A model generated the notes under the pieces. That model saw only the letters and a list, made by a program, of their open reading frames with translations. It was not told where the DNA came from and did no database searches. From Oceanospirillaceae bacterium (GTDB lineage: Bacteria; Pseudomonadota; Gammaproteobacteria; Pseudomonadales; Balneatricaceae): a stretch of DNA of 64,000 nucleotides. The stretch covers positions 62,001 to 126,000 of the forward strand of contig JABSQZ010000010.1 in NCBI GenBank assembly GCA_013215505.1, written 5' to 3'. The position numbers were made by a program, and so were the translations under genes. Below are positions 47,148 to 56,212 of the stretch, piece by piece; the first letter of the stretch is position 1, and each line of letters opens with the position of its first letter.

Positions 47148-48038
47148 TTAACCATCAATGTGCTTTTTTAAAAAGTCTAAAAAAACGCGAATTTTTGGTG
47201 AGATAAGGTCTCGTTTTAAATGGATGGCGTAGGTTGAACTCATGCTTTCGTACGGGCTGAAGGTATGCTCATCGAGTACCTGTATTAATGTGCCGTTATT
47301 AAGTTCGCGCTCTACTGCCCATCGAGGTATTAAAGCTAAGCCGGCATGGTTCAATAGCAATTGCTTTTGACCATTGACCGAGTTAACTGTTAGGCCGCTT
47401 TTAATCGGCAGTTTTGTTGGTTTATTGCCCAGCAAATACCACTCTCGCCATCCGCTGTAGCCATAGCGAATACAATCGAAATCAGCCAAGGTATGAGGAG
47501 TATCTGGTGAGCCGTGTTCTGCCAAGTATTGCGGGCTTGCACAAAGTAAAAAGTTATTGCTAGCAAGCTTACGTGCAATCAAATTCGAGTCGGTTAGGCG
47601 GCCACTTCGTATAGCAATATCGACGTTATCTTCCACTAAATCGATAACACGCTCGCTGAGCTCTAATTCCACGTCTACCTCAGGGTACTGTTTAATAAAT
47701 GAGGGAATAAGGGGTAATACGCAGCTCTCTCCAAATCCGACGGTCATGCTGACTTTGAGTCTACCTTTCGGATTCTGCTGTAAGTCGTTCACAGCCCTGT
47801 GGGCTTCATCAAGCTCAGTGACGATGCGTTGGGAATATTGGTAATAGGTTATACCTGCTTCGGTTAAACCTATATTCCTCGTCGTACGGCTGAGTAGTCG
47901 GATCCCCAGCTCTTTTTCTAATGTCGCTAATTGGCGCGAGATGGAAGAAGGCTGAACATCAAACACGCGACTTGCTTGTGAAATACTGCCGGTCTCTACC
48001 ACACAATTAAAATAGTGTAGCCGGGTGATCATGCTCAT
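47148..48038 (-). CDS. LysR-family transcriptional regulator
   Basis: A 296-residue LysR regulator (MSMITRLHYFNCVVETGSIS, then VQPSSISRQLATLEKELGIR; effector domain to the end). AAGGA precedes the ATG at 48038. It is divergent from a quinone-oxidoreductase-like gene. A weak dyad TTGCT-N9-AGCAA at 48122-48140 lies in the 141-bp interval and could be its site. This LysR/reductase arrangement is typical of electrophile-responsive units. Confidence 0.92.
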   Translation of the reverse strand: MSMITRLHYFNCVVETGSISQASRVFDVQPSSISRQLATLEKELGIRLLSRTTRNIGLTEAGITYYQYSQRIVTELDEAHRAVNDLQQNPKGRLKVSMTVGFGESCVLPLIPSFIKQYPEVDVELELSERVIDLVEDNVDIAIRSGRLTDSNLIARKLASNNFLLCASPQYLAEHGSPDTPHTLADFDCIRYGYSGWREWYLLGNKPTKLPIKSGLTVNSVNGQKQLLLNHAGLALIPRWAVERELNNGTLIQVLDEHTFSPYESMSSTYAIHLKRDLISPKIRVFLDFLKKHIDG

Positions 48039-48179
48039 TCAGGTTTTCCTTGGGTCTACATATCCACAAAACAGTCGCTTATTATTGCACAAAAGACAAA
48101 AGTAGTTTGCTTTTTTGGTTGTTGCTGGTCAATTAAGCAATGATTAGAATAGCCACACTAACAATTTGAGGATATAAAC

Positions 48180-49157
48180 ATGCAAGCAATGGTTATTAAA
48201 ACACTAGGTACAAGTGACGTTTTTCAACTAGAAAAAAAAGCGAAACCCACACTCAAGGCGGGACATATGGTGGTGGAGGTAAAAGCGACCAGTGTAAACC
48301 CGTTGGATACGATGCTTCGTTCAAGTGAAACACCTTGGTCGGCGAATCTACCAAAAATATTGCACGGTGATGTTGCGGGCATAGTAATTGAGGCTGCCGA
48401 CGATGTTAGTCGGTTTTCAGTTGGAGATGAAGTATATGGCTGTGCCGGAGGAATCGCAGGTATCGACGGTGCGTTAGCCGAGTTTATGTTGGTGGATGCA
48501 GACTTGATGGCGCTAAAACCAACAAGTTTAACGATGAAGGAAGCGGCCGCTTTACCTCTGGTTTCTATCACTGCTTGGGAAGCGTTACACGATAAGTTAG
48601 CGGTTAAAAGCGGTGATAACGTACTCATCCATGGCGCAACCGGTGGTGTTGGTCATATAGCAATTCAACTCGCGAAATATTTTGGTGCAAATGTCACTGC
48701 CACTTCGACGCCGAGAAATATGCAGCAAGCCGGGACATTAGGAGCCGATAATTTGGTGAATGTGGCAGAGCAGTCTGTAGAGAAGTACGTCAAGCAATAT
48801 ACCGATGGCATAGGCTTTGATGCAATTTTTGATACCGTCGCCGGGGAAAATATCCAACGAAGTTTCGAAGCGGCTCGGTTCAACGGCGCTGTTGCTACGA
48901 CGTTACCTATCGAAAATGTGTTACCGGTAGCGTTAAAGAGCCTGAGTTTTCACAGTGTCTTAATGCTTATTCCTATGGTCGAGGGTATTAATCGTGCTTC
49001 CCATGGCGAAATTCTAACGAAAGTGGCTACCCTGGTTGATCAAGGTCTGATCAAGCCGCTGATTGACGAATCAGATTTTACGATTTGGCAGGTCGCTGAT
49101 GCTCATGCGCGCTTAGAATCGGGAAAGGCGGTGGGTAAAATTACCTTAACTGTCTAG
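48180..49157 (+). CDS. NADPH:quinone oxidoreductase-like MDR protein
   Basis: A 325-residue medium-chain dehydrogenase/reductase of the quinone oxidoreductase subgroup. It has the GroES-like N-terminal domain (HGDVAGIVIEAADDVSRFSVGDEVYG), and the Rossmann domain with VLIHGATGGVGHIAIQLAK near residue 148. Zinc-binding cysteines of classic alcohol dehydrogenases are absent. Likely NADPH-dependent reduction of quinones or enones. GAGGA 7 nt upstream. It is regulated by the divergent LysR gene by inference. Confidence 0.92.
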   Translation: MQAMVIKTLGTSDVFQLEKKAKPTLKAGHMVVEVKATSVNPLDTMLRSSETPWSANLPKILHGDVAGIVIEAADDVSRFSVGDEVYGCAGGIAGIDGALAEFMLVDADLMALKPTSLTMKEAAALPLVSITAWEALHDKLAVKSGDNVLIHGATGGVGHIAIQLAKYFGANVTATSTPRNMQQAGTLGADNLVNVAEQSVEKYVKQYTDGIGFDAIFDTVAGENIQRSFEAARFNGAVATTLPIENVLPVALKSLSFHSVLMLIPMVEGINRASHGEILTKVATLVDQGLIKPLIDESDFTIWQVADAHARLESGKAVGKITLTV

Positions 49158-49288
49158 TCACGAAGTTCACTATCGTTTTTAGAATTAAAGATGCAATCTA
49201 AACAAACTGATTGTGCATTATTTTAAACAACCAGGGACGCGAAACCTTACCCCTAGTGAAAAACGACCATTTATTGGCCGCCTTGACT

Positions 49289-49608
49289 AAGGAACATGCG
49301 ATCAAGTCCGGTGCGCCTTTGGCATTCAGAGCATTCTGAGATCTAGGCATCGCACCCAAAGGGTATGATAACTACAGGCATGCTGGGTGCCTGTCGAGAG
49401 TTGATAACAACGAGATCGGGATGCTCTGCCCCTACGGGCGGGATCTAAAGCGATCATCTGCTTTGCCTACATGGACGTAGGTAAAGGACGATAGCAGGAC
49501 GCGGAAGCCTTGTTAGTCAACTTGGAAAGGGCGACTCCATTGCGCTGCGTTGACTGCCGCATATCTGATCACTTTAGAGCCCGCAGAGACGATATCGGAC
49601 TTAATCGC
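49289..49608. repeat. Interspersed repeat relic, copy B
   Basis: Related to 15622-15911 over most of its length, with the shared blocks in the same order and a few indels. It contains an additional GC-rich stretch (CCCCTACGGGCGGGATC). All frames are broken by stops. It sits in the 567-bp gap between the MDR gene and the EF-hand gene. Confidence 0.7.
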
Positions 49609-49724
49609 ATTTTCCCTAAGCTAGCCTGCACTCGATCGTTTGCCAGATCGCTGTCTTGCAACAGTGATCTGACATAGCGACGCAGAGCCGGACTCTCTGC
49701 GCTGATGGCTTGCCAATTCGCCAT

Positions 49725-50357
49725 TTAGATATTTTCGCCTTTACGTAAAAAAGTTAAGTGCTTGTTGGAATGGCTAAGTCCACCCTCCCCTTTAATCCAA
49801 GTGATAGATCCGTCTTTATTTGCATCTAGCCCCTGGGATAATAGCTTGGCCAATCGGTTTAATTCAACCAGCATCTCAGCCGCTTTTTTTGCAGAATTTG
49901 CCGCTGCTATTTTAACCGTTAACGCCAGCATCTGCTGCGCCACTGCTTCAGTGTTATTGGCACTAGTGGCTATATGGACACTGTGCAGTTTCACATTTTC
50001 ACTGGCACCCTTGGATGCTGCTGCAAGAGAGATATGCATAGCCACTCCAGCGCTGGCTTTAACCACCCCATAACCTAACCCTGGTCCTTTCCCCTGTCCA
50101 TCTAAAGCATGTTTGACATGGGTGGTGTGAGTTTTCATCCACTTTAAATTATCTTGCTGTTTTAAAGCCAGTGAGGCATGCAGCACAGCGATTTCCGCTT
50201 CTTTGTTAGCCGTTGCTAACAGGCCTATTTTGTTTGGCGTATCGCCCCAGCTGCTACTGACGTGACCCACGTGCATATGAGCGGCAGATGTAGCGGCAAC
50301 TGCGGCTGTTGAGCTAGTCAGCATGACGCTGAGTATAAGTGCTGTGGTGTAGTTCAT
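49725..50357 (-). CDS. Secreted hypothetical protein with a C-terminal EF-hand-like loop
   Basis: A 210-residue protein with a signal peptide (cleavage near AVAATSAA) and an Ala/His-rich, mostly helical body. Near the C-terminus is DANKDGSITWIKGEGG, a calcium-binding EF-hand loop pattern (D-x-N-x-D-G-x-I). AAGGATATAAAT precedes the ATG. Family otherwise not recognised; probably periplasmic. Confidence 0.7.
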   Translation of the reverse strand: MNYTTALILSVMLTSSTAAVAATSAAHMHVGHVSSSWGDTPNKIGLLATANKEAEIAVLHASLALKQQDNLKWMKTHTTHVKHALDGQGKGPGLGYGVVKASAGVAMHISLAAASKGASENVKLHSVHIATSANNTEAVAQQMLALTVKIAAANSAKKAAEMLVELNRLAKLLSQGLDANKDGSITWIKGEGGLSHSNKHLTFLRKGENI

Positions 50358-50480
50358 ATTTATATCCTTTCAATAAGTTCAGTTTGTAATATAGACTACG
50401 CAGCAAGGGGTCGTTATATTCCAATTAATTTAAAGAATTTTCAAATCCAACAACAGCTACCAGACTTAAAAGGATTTAAC

Positions 50481-50957
50481 ATGAAAAAGTCATTAATTTC
50501 TGTTTCGGCGCTCATCATTCTAATATCCAGTACGTTTTTATCCCTTGGATGCAGCTCTCAAACTCGAGTAGCTTTAGGCATGGCTGAGGGCAAGTTACAG
50601 CCCTGCCCGAACAAACCAAACTGTGTTTACTCTGAAAGCGAGAGTGAAACCGATGCCGAGAATTTTATCGCTGCCCTTAATATATCCAACCACCCAAGTC
50701 GCGATGCCATGTCTACGGTAGCGGAGATAATTTCCGAGCTTGGTGGCGAAGTCACAACGCAAAAAGATCATTACATCGCCGCCACTTTTACCTCGTTGAT
50801 ATTCCGCTTTGTCGATGACTTTGAAGTCAGGCTTGATACTGAGCAACGGTTGATACATTTTCGCTCGGCATCAAGAGTAGGCACCAGTGATTTTGGGGTT
50901 AACCGCAAACGCGTCAATGCAGTCAAACAATCTTTTTTGCAAAGGCTGCCCCAATAA
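50481..50957 (+). CDS. DUF1499 lipoprotein
   Basis: A 158-residue DUF1499 family protein with a lipoprotein signal (lipobox SLGC near residue 24). Family motifs are LQPCPNKPNCVYSES, HYIAATFTSLIFRFVDDFEV and IHFRSASRVGTSDFGVNRKRV. Function of the family is unknown. AAAGGA 7 nt before the ATG. Confidence 0.88.
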   Translation: MKKSLISVSALIILISSTFLSLGCSSQTRVALGMAEGKLQPCPNKPNCVYSESESETDAENFIAALNISNHPSRDAMSTVAEIISELGGEVTTQKDHYIAATFTSLIFRFVDDFEVRLDTEQRLIHFRSASRVGTSDFGVNRKRVNAVKQSFLQRLPQ

Positions 50958-51118
50958 AACGGTGGTTTACCTAGATGTGTCACTAAGGGCTGTGCCTATG
51001 AAAATGTTTAAAACTGTATATTAATGGTATTTTTCCAGTGGCTATACTGCTACTTTCTACTCCTTAATACCCCTTTAAAAGAACTGGTTAGTCTATTGCC
51101 AGGCATCTGGAACGCATT

Positions 51119-51967
51119 TTGAAAATCATCCATTTAGATCGCGCTATAGATGATCGACAACGGGCAAAATTGTTGTTTTCCGGGCATTTACTGGTCTATC
51201 GGCAGCGCAGTTCAATGCTGGAATTGATCGACTACACAAGATCAATACTGCGGGCCGAACTCGCTGATCTGGAACCTACTATAGCCCAGCAACATTTAAC
51301 CGCGGAGCAATTTTTACAAGCGAGCGGTGCGGCGCAAACCCGTTTTAGAACAGATGTAAAAGCCCGTCAGCTATTCTTTCAAGTATTACGCCAGTGCGGT
51401 GTAAAAACCCATAATTGTTACTATGATCACTTTCCGCTGCGAGTGGTGCCATTTTCCAACAGTCACACTGGGGCCCATCGGGCGGCCATTGGCCACCACC
51501 GAGACACTTGGGGCAGCAACATCCATTGCCAGCAAAACTGGTGGGCACCTATATATCCTTTAACCAGCGATCGCACAATTGCCATCTATCCCACTTACTG
51601 GCAACAAGCCATCGCCAACAATACCCATAGCTGGAGCTTTAGAGACTTTTTAGCCAGCCGTGCACAAACTAAAACTGAACGCGCAGTAGCCTACCCCAGC
51701 GCCCCAAGTCCAACGGCAAAGGTGGATGAAAGCGCTGTCATCAAGCTGCTGATTGAGCCCGGTGATGTACTGAATTTTGCCAGCGCCCAATTGCACGCCA
51801 GCGTACCCAATAGCAGTGACGCCACCCGCTATAGCGTAGAGATGCGCACTGTACATTTAGCCGACTTAAGGGCAAATCGTCAGGCACCTAACCTGGATAA
51901 CGCCGCTACTGAGCCTATGTATGCATGGTTCAAAAATATTGAGACTAAGATGAAGTTGAACCCATAA
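51119..51967 (+). CDS. Probable 2-oxoglutarate/Fe(II)-dependent oxygenase
   Basis: A 282-residue protein with a facial-triad pattern: HRDTWG (HxD) near residue 126 and QLHASVPNSSDATRYSVEMR near residue 226, giving the distal His and the 2-oxoglutarate-binding Arg. This is the phytanoyl-CoA-dioxygenase-like layout. Substrate unknown. The start is TTG with GGA 9 nt upstream; no ATG fits better. It is monocistronic. Confidence 0.72.
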   Translation: MKIIHLDRAIDDRQRAKLLFSGHLLVYRQRSSMLELIDYTRSILRAELADLEPTIAQQHLTAEQFLQASGAAQTRFRTDVKARQLFFQVLRQCGVKTHNCYYDHFPLRVVPFSNSHTGAHRAAIGHHRDTWGSNIHCQQNWWAPIYPLTSDRTIAIYPTYWQQAIANNTHSWSFRDFLASRAQTKTERAVAYPSAPSPTAKVDESAVIKLLIEPGDVLNFASAQLHASVPNSSDATRYSVEMRTVHLADLRANRQAPNLDNAATEPMYAWFKNIETKMKLNP

Positions 51968-52303
51968 TTAAAGGAAAAAACACATAAACCCGCTACCTTC
52001 TCTGCGAGCTCCAATACTTGTTTAGCAAAGAGCTAAGTCATATAACTTTCACTGATATTAGTCATTGCTTTTGTGCTGTTGTAGTAATTACAGGCTCTAA
52101 GCATTTTTAATGACTGATATTCCTTAGCATATCTGCTCTTTTGCAGCCTGTTTACTGAAAAACAGACTAGAATTTAATTATGGGTTTTGGAAGTACCCAG
52201 TCACTATCAGGTAACTCGAAACACATTTTTTACAGAATAAAACCCGCTCCAATGTGAATATTTTGCAGATGAATATTTACCCCGAAAAACCGGAGATAGC
52301 GCT
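51968..52303. other. 336-bp intergenic region
   Basis: AT-rich; nothing recognisable apart from the promoter expected for the following gene. Confidence 0.5.
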
Positions 52304-52726
52304 ATGCCTGAAAAACTCAAAGATAAAGATATCCAGGATGCGCTGCATATGTGCTTCGACTTTTTAAAAATTTGCAACGGTTTTTTACCTCAGGACTTTG
52401 CTGAAAACATGTCTCTGGATAAATTCTTTCTGTTAGTGGGGTTTCAGTTCGGTGCATTCAGTCAGGCCGCGCAGCAATTCGATATCAGTATCGAAGATGC
52501 CACTGAATTATTTCCAGTGATATTAGAAACGATCAATGGATTATCAGAAAATGAAGCCAGTCAGACTGCAGAGAAAATAGCTAATTTGATCAGCTCCGGT
52601 TATCCGCCAATTGAAATTGGCAGAGATGCCATGGCAGCATTTAACGGTGCTGAGGATGATTCTATTCGCGCTAAAGCAGCACAAAAAATACAATTATTGA
52701 TAGACAATTATAGTCAGTCATCCTAA
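52304..52726 (+). CDS. Hypothetical helical protein (140 aa)
   Basis: Not recognised. A 140-residue, acidic, helix-rich soluble protein (segments KFFLLVGFQFGAFSQAAQQF, DATELFPVILETINGL). GGAG 8 nt before the ATG. No signal peptide. The strong ribosome site and codon pattern make it a likely real gene. Confidence 0.7.
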   Translation: MPEKLKDKDIQDALHMCFDFLKICNGFLPQDFAENMSLDKFFLLVGFQFGAFSQAAQQFDISIEDATELFPVILETINGLSENEASQTAEKIANLISSGYPPIEIGRDAMAAFNGAEDDSIRAKAAQKIQLLIDNYSQSS

Positions 52727-52831
52727 TAAATTGGCACTTGATAGTAATTCAGCTGAAAAAGCTTTCAGTCAACACTGATGTATTGCCGATAAATTAGATC
52801 CCCCTATGAATAACATGGCCAACTTGATCGT

Positions 52832-53242
52832 CTATTGGTCAGTTAATAGTTCAAGTAACTGATTAGATTCTCTGTCTATTTTTAATTTTATCCCCTGAAT
52901 ATCCACCAGCACTGATCCATCTTCCGCGACTGGACTTATTGAGTCAGCATTAGACAGTATTGCAGTACCTATAACCTGACCTGCAGCCAATTTTGTCTGC
53001 CATCCGGGTGGCAAAGTTTCGCCGCGCTCTAACTTCTTCTTTAACCCAGCAGGTAATGCTTTGGGCTTAGTACTGCCATAATTTTTCCTGGCCTTAGCTG
53101 ATTTGTTTGGCTTATTGGACTTATCTGATTTTTCTGCACGCTCAGATTTATCTGCTTTATCCGATTGGCCTTTTTTTGCTTCAGCGGGTACGACCAGCAG
53201 TGTCGATAATACTAAACAGATAGCAGTATTGGATAATGTCAT
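52832..53242 (-). CDS. Secreted Lys/Asp/Ser-rich protein with RcnB/CigR-like LPPG motif
   Basis: A 136-residue exported protein (signal peptide cleaved near AEA). A low-complexity charged segment built on an imperfect K-S-D/E-K repeat covers residues 22-55. Then comes LPAGLKKKLERGETLPPGWQ, the duplicated LPPG motif found in RcnB/CigR-type periplasmic proteins, and a C-terminal beta-rich domain ending in IKLKIDRESNQLLELL. Periplasmic role, perhaps metal or envelope homeostasis, is inferred only. Confidence 0.7.
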   Translation of the reverse strand: MTLSNTAICLVLSTLLVVPAEAKKGQSDKADKSERAEKSDKSNKPNKSAKARKNYGSTKPKALPAGLKKKLERGETLPPGWQTKLAAGQVIGTAILSNADSISPVAEDGSVLVDIQGIKLKIDRESNQLLELLTDQ

Positions 53243-53537
53243 AAAACATCTCTTATAACCGTTAACATTTAGGTAAGTTTAGCAGCTGCAGGCCAATGTA
53301 TGCTCTGATCTAGAATTAGCAACCTTGCAGAAGTTCAAACTACTCAAAAGTCCTTTCCCTTGGCATAGATCTACAGAAGGTGTAAGTTAAATGCGATGAA
53401 TTGCAAAGTATTTACTACTAATTTTCAGATAGTTACAAAGTTTCTACACCCTTAAAAACACAAAATAACTTTTCTAGTAAATTTACAGGCAATGATCCAA
53501 TGGCACATTTAAACAATCCCGCTCAAACAAAACATCA

Positions 53538-53801
53538 ATGGCTATTGGTATTGGTATTGGTATTGGTATTGGTATTGTGGTTTCATTAGGCATTACCATT
53601 TTTGACTTTCGCATTAAGCTAAGAAGAGGCGGCGAAAAAGCTGATATTTATGCCGGAAACACCCAGAGTCTTACCAAATTGACATTTATTATTTCCCTGA
53701 TCGCAAAAAAAATCGCCTTTGCTTTGTCTGACTATTTTAATCAACTAGGTTATCGGGTGAATACCCTAACCGTTGCAGTATTAGAGAACCCAAAAGCGTA
53801 G
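53538..53801 (+). CDS. Doubtful ORF (87 aa) built on a hexamer repeat
   Basis: An 87-codon frame beginning with a Gly-Ile repeat encoded by tandem GGTATT. There is no ribosome binding site and no recognised family. The remainder could be a remnant of a membrane protein. I list it only because the repeat keeps the frame; it may well be non-coding. Confidence 0.2.
   Translation: MAIGIGIGIGIGIVVSLGITIFDFRIKLRRGGEKADIYAGNTQSLTKLTFIISLIAKKIAFALSDYFNQLGYRVNTLTVAVLENPKA
53547..53576. repeat. Hexanucleotide microsatellite GGTATT x5
   Basis: Five perfect copies of GGTATT, preceded by one imperfect GCTATT. Copy-number change would not shift the reading frame. Confidence 0.95.
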
Positions 53802-54308
53802 TATTTAACACACAGCCATTTTTCTTCAACAGGAAAAACTTTTCCCAGGCCATCGGCCTTAGCACTAAAATGCAGCAAGTACTTGGCTATCCCATCAACG
53901 GCTACAAATTTCAAGGGTCTCAATAAGTCCCCTCTATGATGATTGTTTTCACCTACGCTGAAACTGAAGACACACACAACTCACAAACATGGTTCACATA
54001 AACAAATAACTAATTACAACAACAATCAATCTAACCCGACATATTCCTGCACTGCAAAAACACCATTCAGGGCTTTTCCGCTCTCCCTTAATCAACCGCT
54101 CAGTTGGCAGGGGTTACAATCAATCAACAACTTAACAAAGCCAAGCGACTATCAAGTACACTGTGCACCTGATTATTTCGCAACCCACAGAGAAAGCTCA
54201 GGGGTTATTGGCAGACCTTCTAATGGCTTGATAGTTAACAACAGTTGCACAAAACTTGATATGAACTAGATTTAGTATATTTATCGGCATTATTTTATGG
54301 AGAATATA
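53802..54308. other. 507-bp intergenic region
   Basis: No supported gene. A 108-codon frame at 53943-54269 has atypical composition for this window and no ribosome site. The 3' end holds the ribosome site GGAG of the following gene. Confidence 0.5.
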
Positions 54309-55211
54309 ATGGTCAATAAGGTCGAATTAGTAGCAAATGGCATTAAAGTTTCTGAATTAGTTCAGGGCTATTACCGGATGACCGACTGGGAAGTCGATCG
54401 CCAATCGCTACTCAGTTTTATCAAAGCGCACATGGACCTGGGAATAACTAGCATAGATCATGCCCATGTTTACGGTGACCCCGCCTGTGAAGAAGTATTT
54501 GGTAACGCGCTTAAACTGCAACCTAGCTTGCGCCAGGATATGCAGCTGATCACAAAATTTGGCATTATCCAGGCCCAGCATACCCAGTCAGTGACTGCAC
54601 ATTATAACAGTGACAATGCCAGTATTATGGCATCTGTGGATAGCTCCCTAAAAAGACTGCAAACAGATTATATCGATATTTTATTAATGCATCGCCCCGA
54701 TCTGCTGATGGATGCCGATGAAGTCGCGGATACTTTCAAAACGTTGCAAAAACAGGGCAAAGTTCGGCACTTTGGCGTTTCTAATTTTACCGTTGCACAG
54801 TTCGAACTACTTCAGTCCAGACTGGAGCAACCGCTGGTCACCAACCAAATCGAAATCAATCCGGTCAATTTAGAGTCTTTAGAAGATGGCACACTAGAGC
54901 AGGCACAGCGCTTAAGAGCACGCCCTATGGCCTGGTCACTGATGGCCGGTGGACGCATGTTCAAAGAAAATACCGATAAGAATTTTCGCTTAAGAACAGT
55001 ATTAACCGAAGTGATGGATGAGATTAACGCTCAGTCAATGGACCAGGTTGTGTATGCATGGGTTAGAAAACTACCTGCCAAACCTGTGGCTATAATCGGC
55101 AGTGGCAAGATAGATCGCGTTCAATCAGCAGTTGATTCACTGGCTTTTAACATGACTCACGAACAGTGGTACAGGATTTGGGTCGCATCGAAAGGTCATG
55201 GTGTGGCCTAG
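54309..55211 (+). CDS. ydhF: Aldo/keto reductase, YdhF-like oxidoreductase
   Basis: A 300-residue TIM-barrel NADPH-dependent oxidoreductase. Segments match E. coli YdhF closely: GYYRMTDW, DLGITSIDHAHVYG (catalytic Asp/Tyr region), LLMHRPDLLMDADEVADTF, GKVRHFGVSNFT and IIGSGKIDRVQSAV. ATG at 54309 has GGAG 6 nt upstream, better than the ATG at 54297. Physiological substrate unknown. The GNAT gene follows on the same strand. Confidence 0.92.
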   Translation: MVNKVELVANGIKVSELVQGYYRMTDWEVDRQSLLSFIKAHMDLGITSIDHAHVYGDPACEEVFGNALKLQPSLRQDMQLITKFGIIQAQHTQSVTAHYNSDNASIMASVDSSLKRLQTDYIDILLMHRPDLLMDADEVADTFKTLQKQGKVRHFGVSNFTVAQFELLQSRLEQPLVTNQIEINPVNLESLEDGTLEQAQRLRARPMAWSLMAGGRMFKENTDKNFRLRTVLTEVMDEINAQSMDQVVYAWVRKLPAKPVAIIGSGKIDRVQSAVDSLAFNMTHEQWYRIWVASKGHGVA

Positions 55212-55289
55212 CAATGACTGTTTGCAGTGAAGATGGCCTATAACATAGAGAGTACAAATCTGTATTGCCAAAAAACTGCCGGAAAAGTG

Positions 55290-55739
55290 ATGCACATAAT
55301 ACGAATAGACAATCCAAACTCTGCAGAACTGCCACTGCTAATCAATTTAATGCAACAGCAAATGCGCGATATTGGTTCACAAAAAAGCCCTCGCGCCATT
55401 CAATCCGCTATCGTTAATGCCCTGAAAGCAGAGTCGCGCGCTTGTTTCTTCCTGGCTAAAGAGCATGATATTGCAGTAGCGACTATATTTCTCAATCTCT
55501 GCAGCGGTATTGAAAGTGTTGGAGACTATATCTGGATCAATGAAATTCAGGTAGCACCTGCTTACCGGGGAAAAGGCGTAGCGACTCTAATGCTCAATCA
55601 TCTAACAAGCTGGGCTGAGGAAAATGACATCACTGCCATTTATGGAATGACAGATATAGATAACCAGGCCTCTCAAGCACTCTTTAAAGCCAAACAATTC
55701 AACGTAACTAACAGCAAATGGCTCAGCCGAGAAGTATAA
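55290..55739 (+). CDS. GNAT-family N-acetyltransferase
   Basis: A 149-residue GNAT. The acetyl-CoA-binding motif A is VAPAYRGKGVATLMLNHL (Q/RxxGxG/A form) near residue 90, followed by YGMTDIDNQASQALFKAKQF, the motif-B/C region. Acceptor unknown. ATG at 55290 with GGAAAAG upstream matches the fold start; the frame is open from 55227. A heptamer array begins 15 nt after its stop. Confidence 0.88.
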   Translation: MHIIRIDNPNSAELPLLINLMQQQMRDIGSQKSPRAIQSAIVNALKAESRACFFLAKEHDIAVATIFLNLCSGIESVGDYIWINEIQVAPAYRGKGVATLMLNHLTSWAEENDITAIYGMTDIDNQASQALFKAKQFNVTNSKWLSREV

Positions 55740-55753
55740 TTTTAATAACAGCA

Positions 55754-55816
55754 ACTCACTACTTCCAACTTCCAACTTGCGACTTCCAACTTGCGACTTG
55801 CTACTCGCTACTCGCT
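55754..55816 (+). repeat. Heptamer tandem array (9 units, five variants)
   Basis: One register: ACTCACT, ACTTCCA x2, ACTTGCG, ACTTCCA, ACTTGCG, ACTTGCT, ACTCGCT x2. It starts 15 nt after the GNAT stop and ends 11 nt before the next candidate start codon. Confidence 0.95.
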
Positions 55817-55827
55817 ACACCTTAAAT

Positions 55828-56112
55828 ATGGAGCATGCAGTAAAGGAAATGCAGGCCCCCTGGGCGCAAATAATTATCATGCACCAAGACCGTTCATTTA
55901 CCCCTGATGCTGAAAAATTGATGTTCAAATCAGTCCGCTGCAGAAAGATGTCCGGCCTTTATACCTCTGCCATAGTGTTGATAGAAAATACCGCACGCTT
56001 CGCCATTGAATATCAAGTATCAGAAATTTACCGCAGTTCTGACATAGCCCACAGTTATTTCGACACTGAACAACAAGCCAGAGTGTGGCTAGATAAAGTG
56101 ATGCCAGTTTAA
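55828..56112 (+). CDS. Hypothetical protein, possibly N-truncated STAS-like
   Basis: A 94-codon frame from ATG 55828 (MEHAVKEMQAPWAQIII). Its pattern of DAEKLMFKSVRC, an Ala/Val strand, then SYFDTEQQARVWLDKV resembles the C-terminal two-thirds of SpoIIAA/STAS-like regulators of about 120-130 residues, which end in a DxxxARxWL helix. The expected N-terminal strand would lie where the heptamer array now is. No ribosome site precedes the ATG, so this may be a fragment truncated by the array. The family call is tentative. Confidence 0.45.
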   Translation: MEHAVKEMQAPWAQIIIMHQDRSFTPDAEKLMFKSVRCRKMSGLYTSAIVLIENTARFAIEYQVSEIYRSSDIAHSYFDTEQQARVWLDKVMPV

Positions 56113-56212
56113 TAGATGACCCTGATACCCTAAATACCCAGCATCAATGCAGAGTGTTTATCTTTAGCCTCTTTATCATCGCAAAAGGCAACTACACAGC
56201 TGCCTTCTTTAT

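Noticed and set aside
53943-54269. 108-codon forward ORF
   Set aside because: No ribosome site and low-complexity Thr/Asn/His-rich translation unlike neighbouring proteins.
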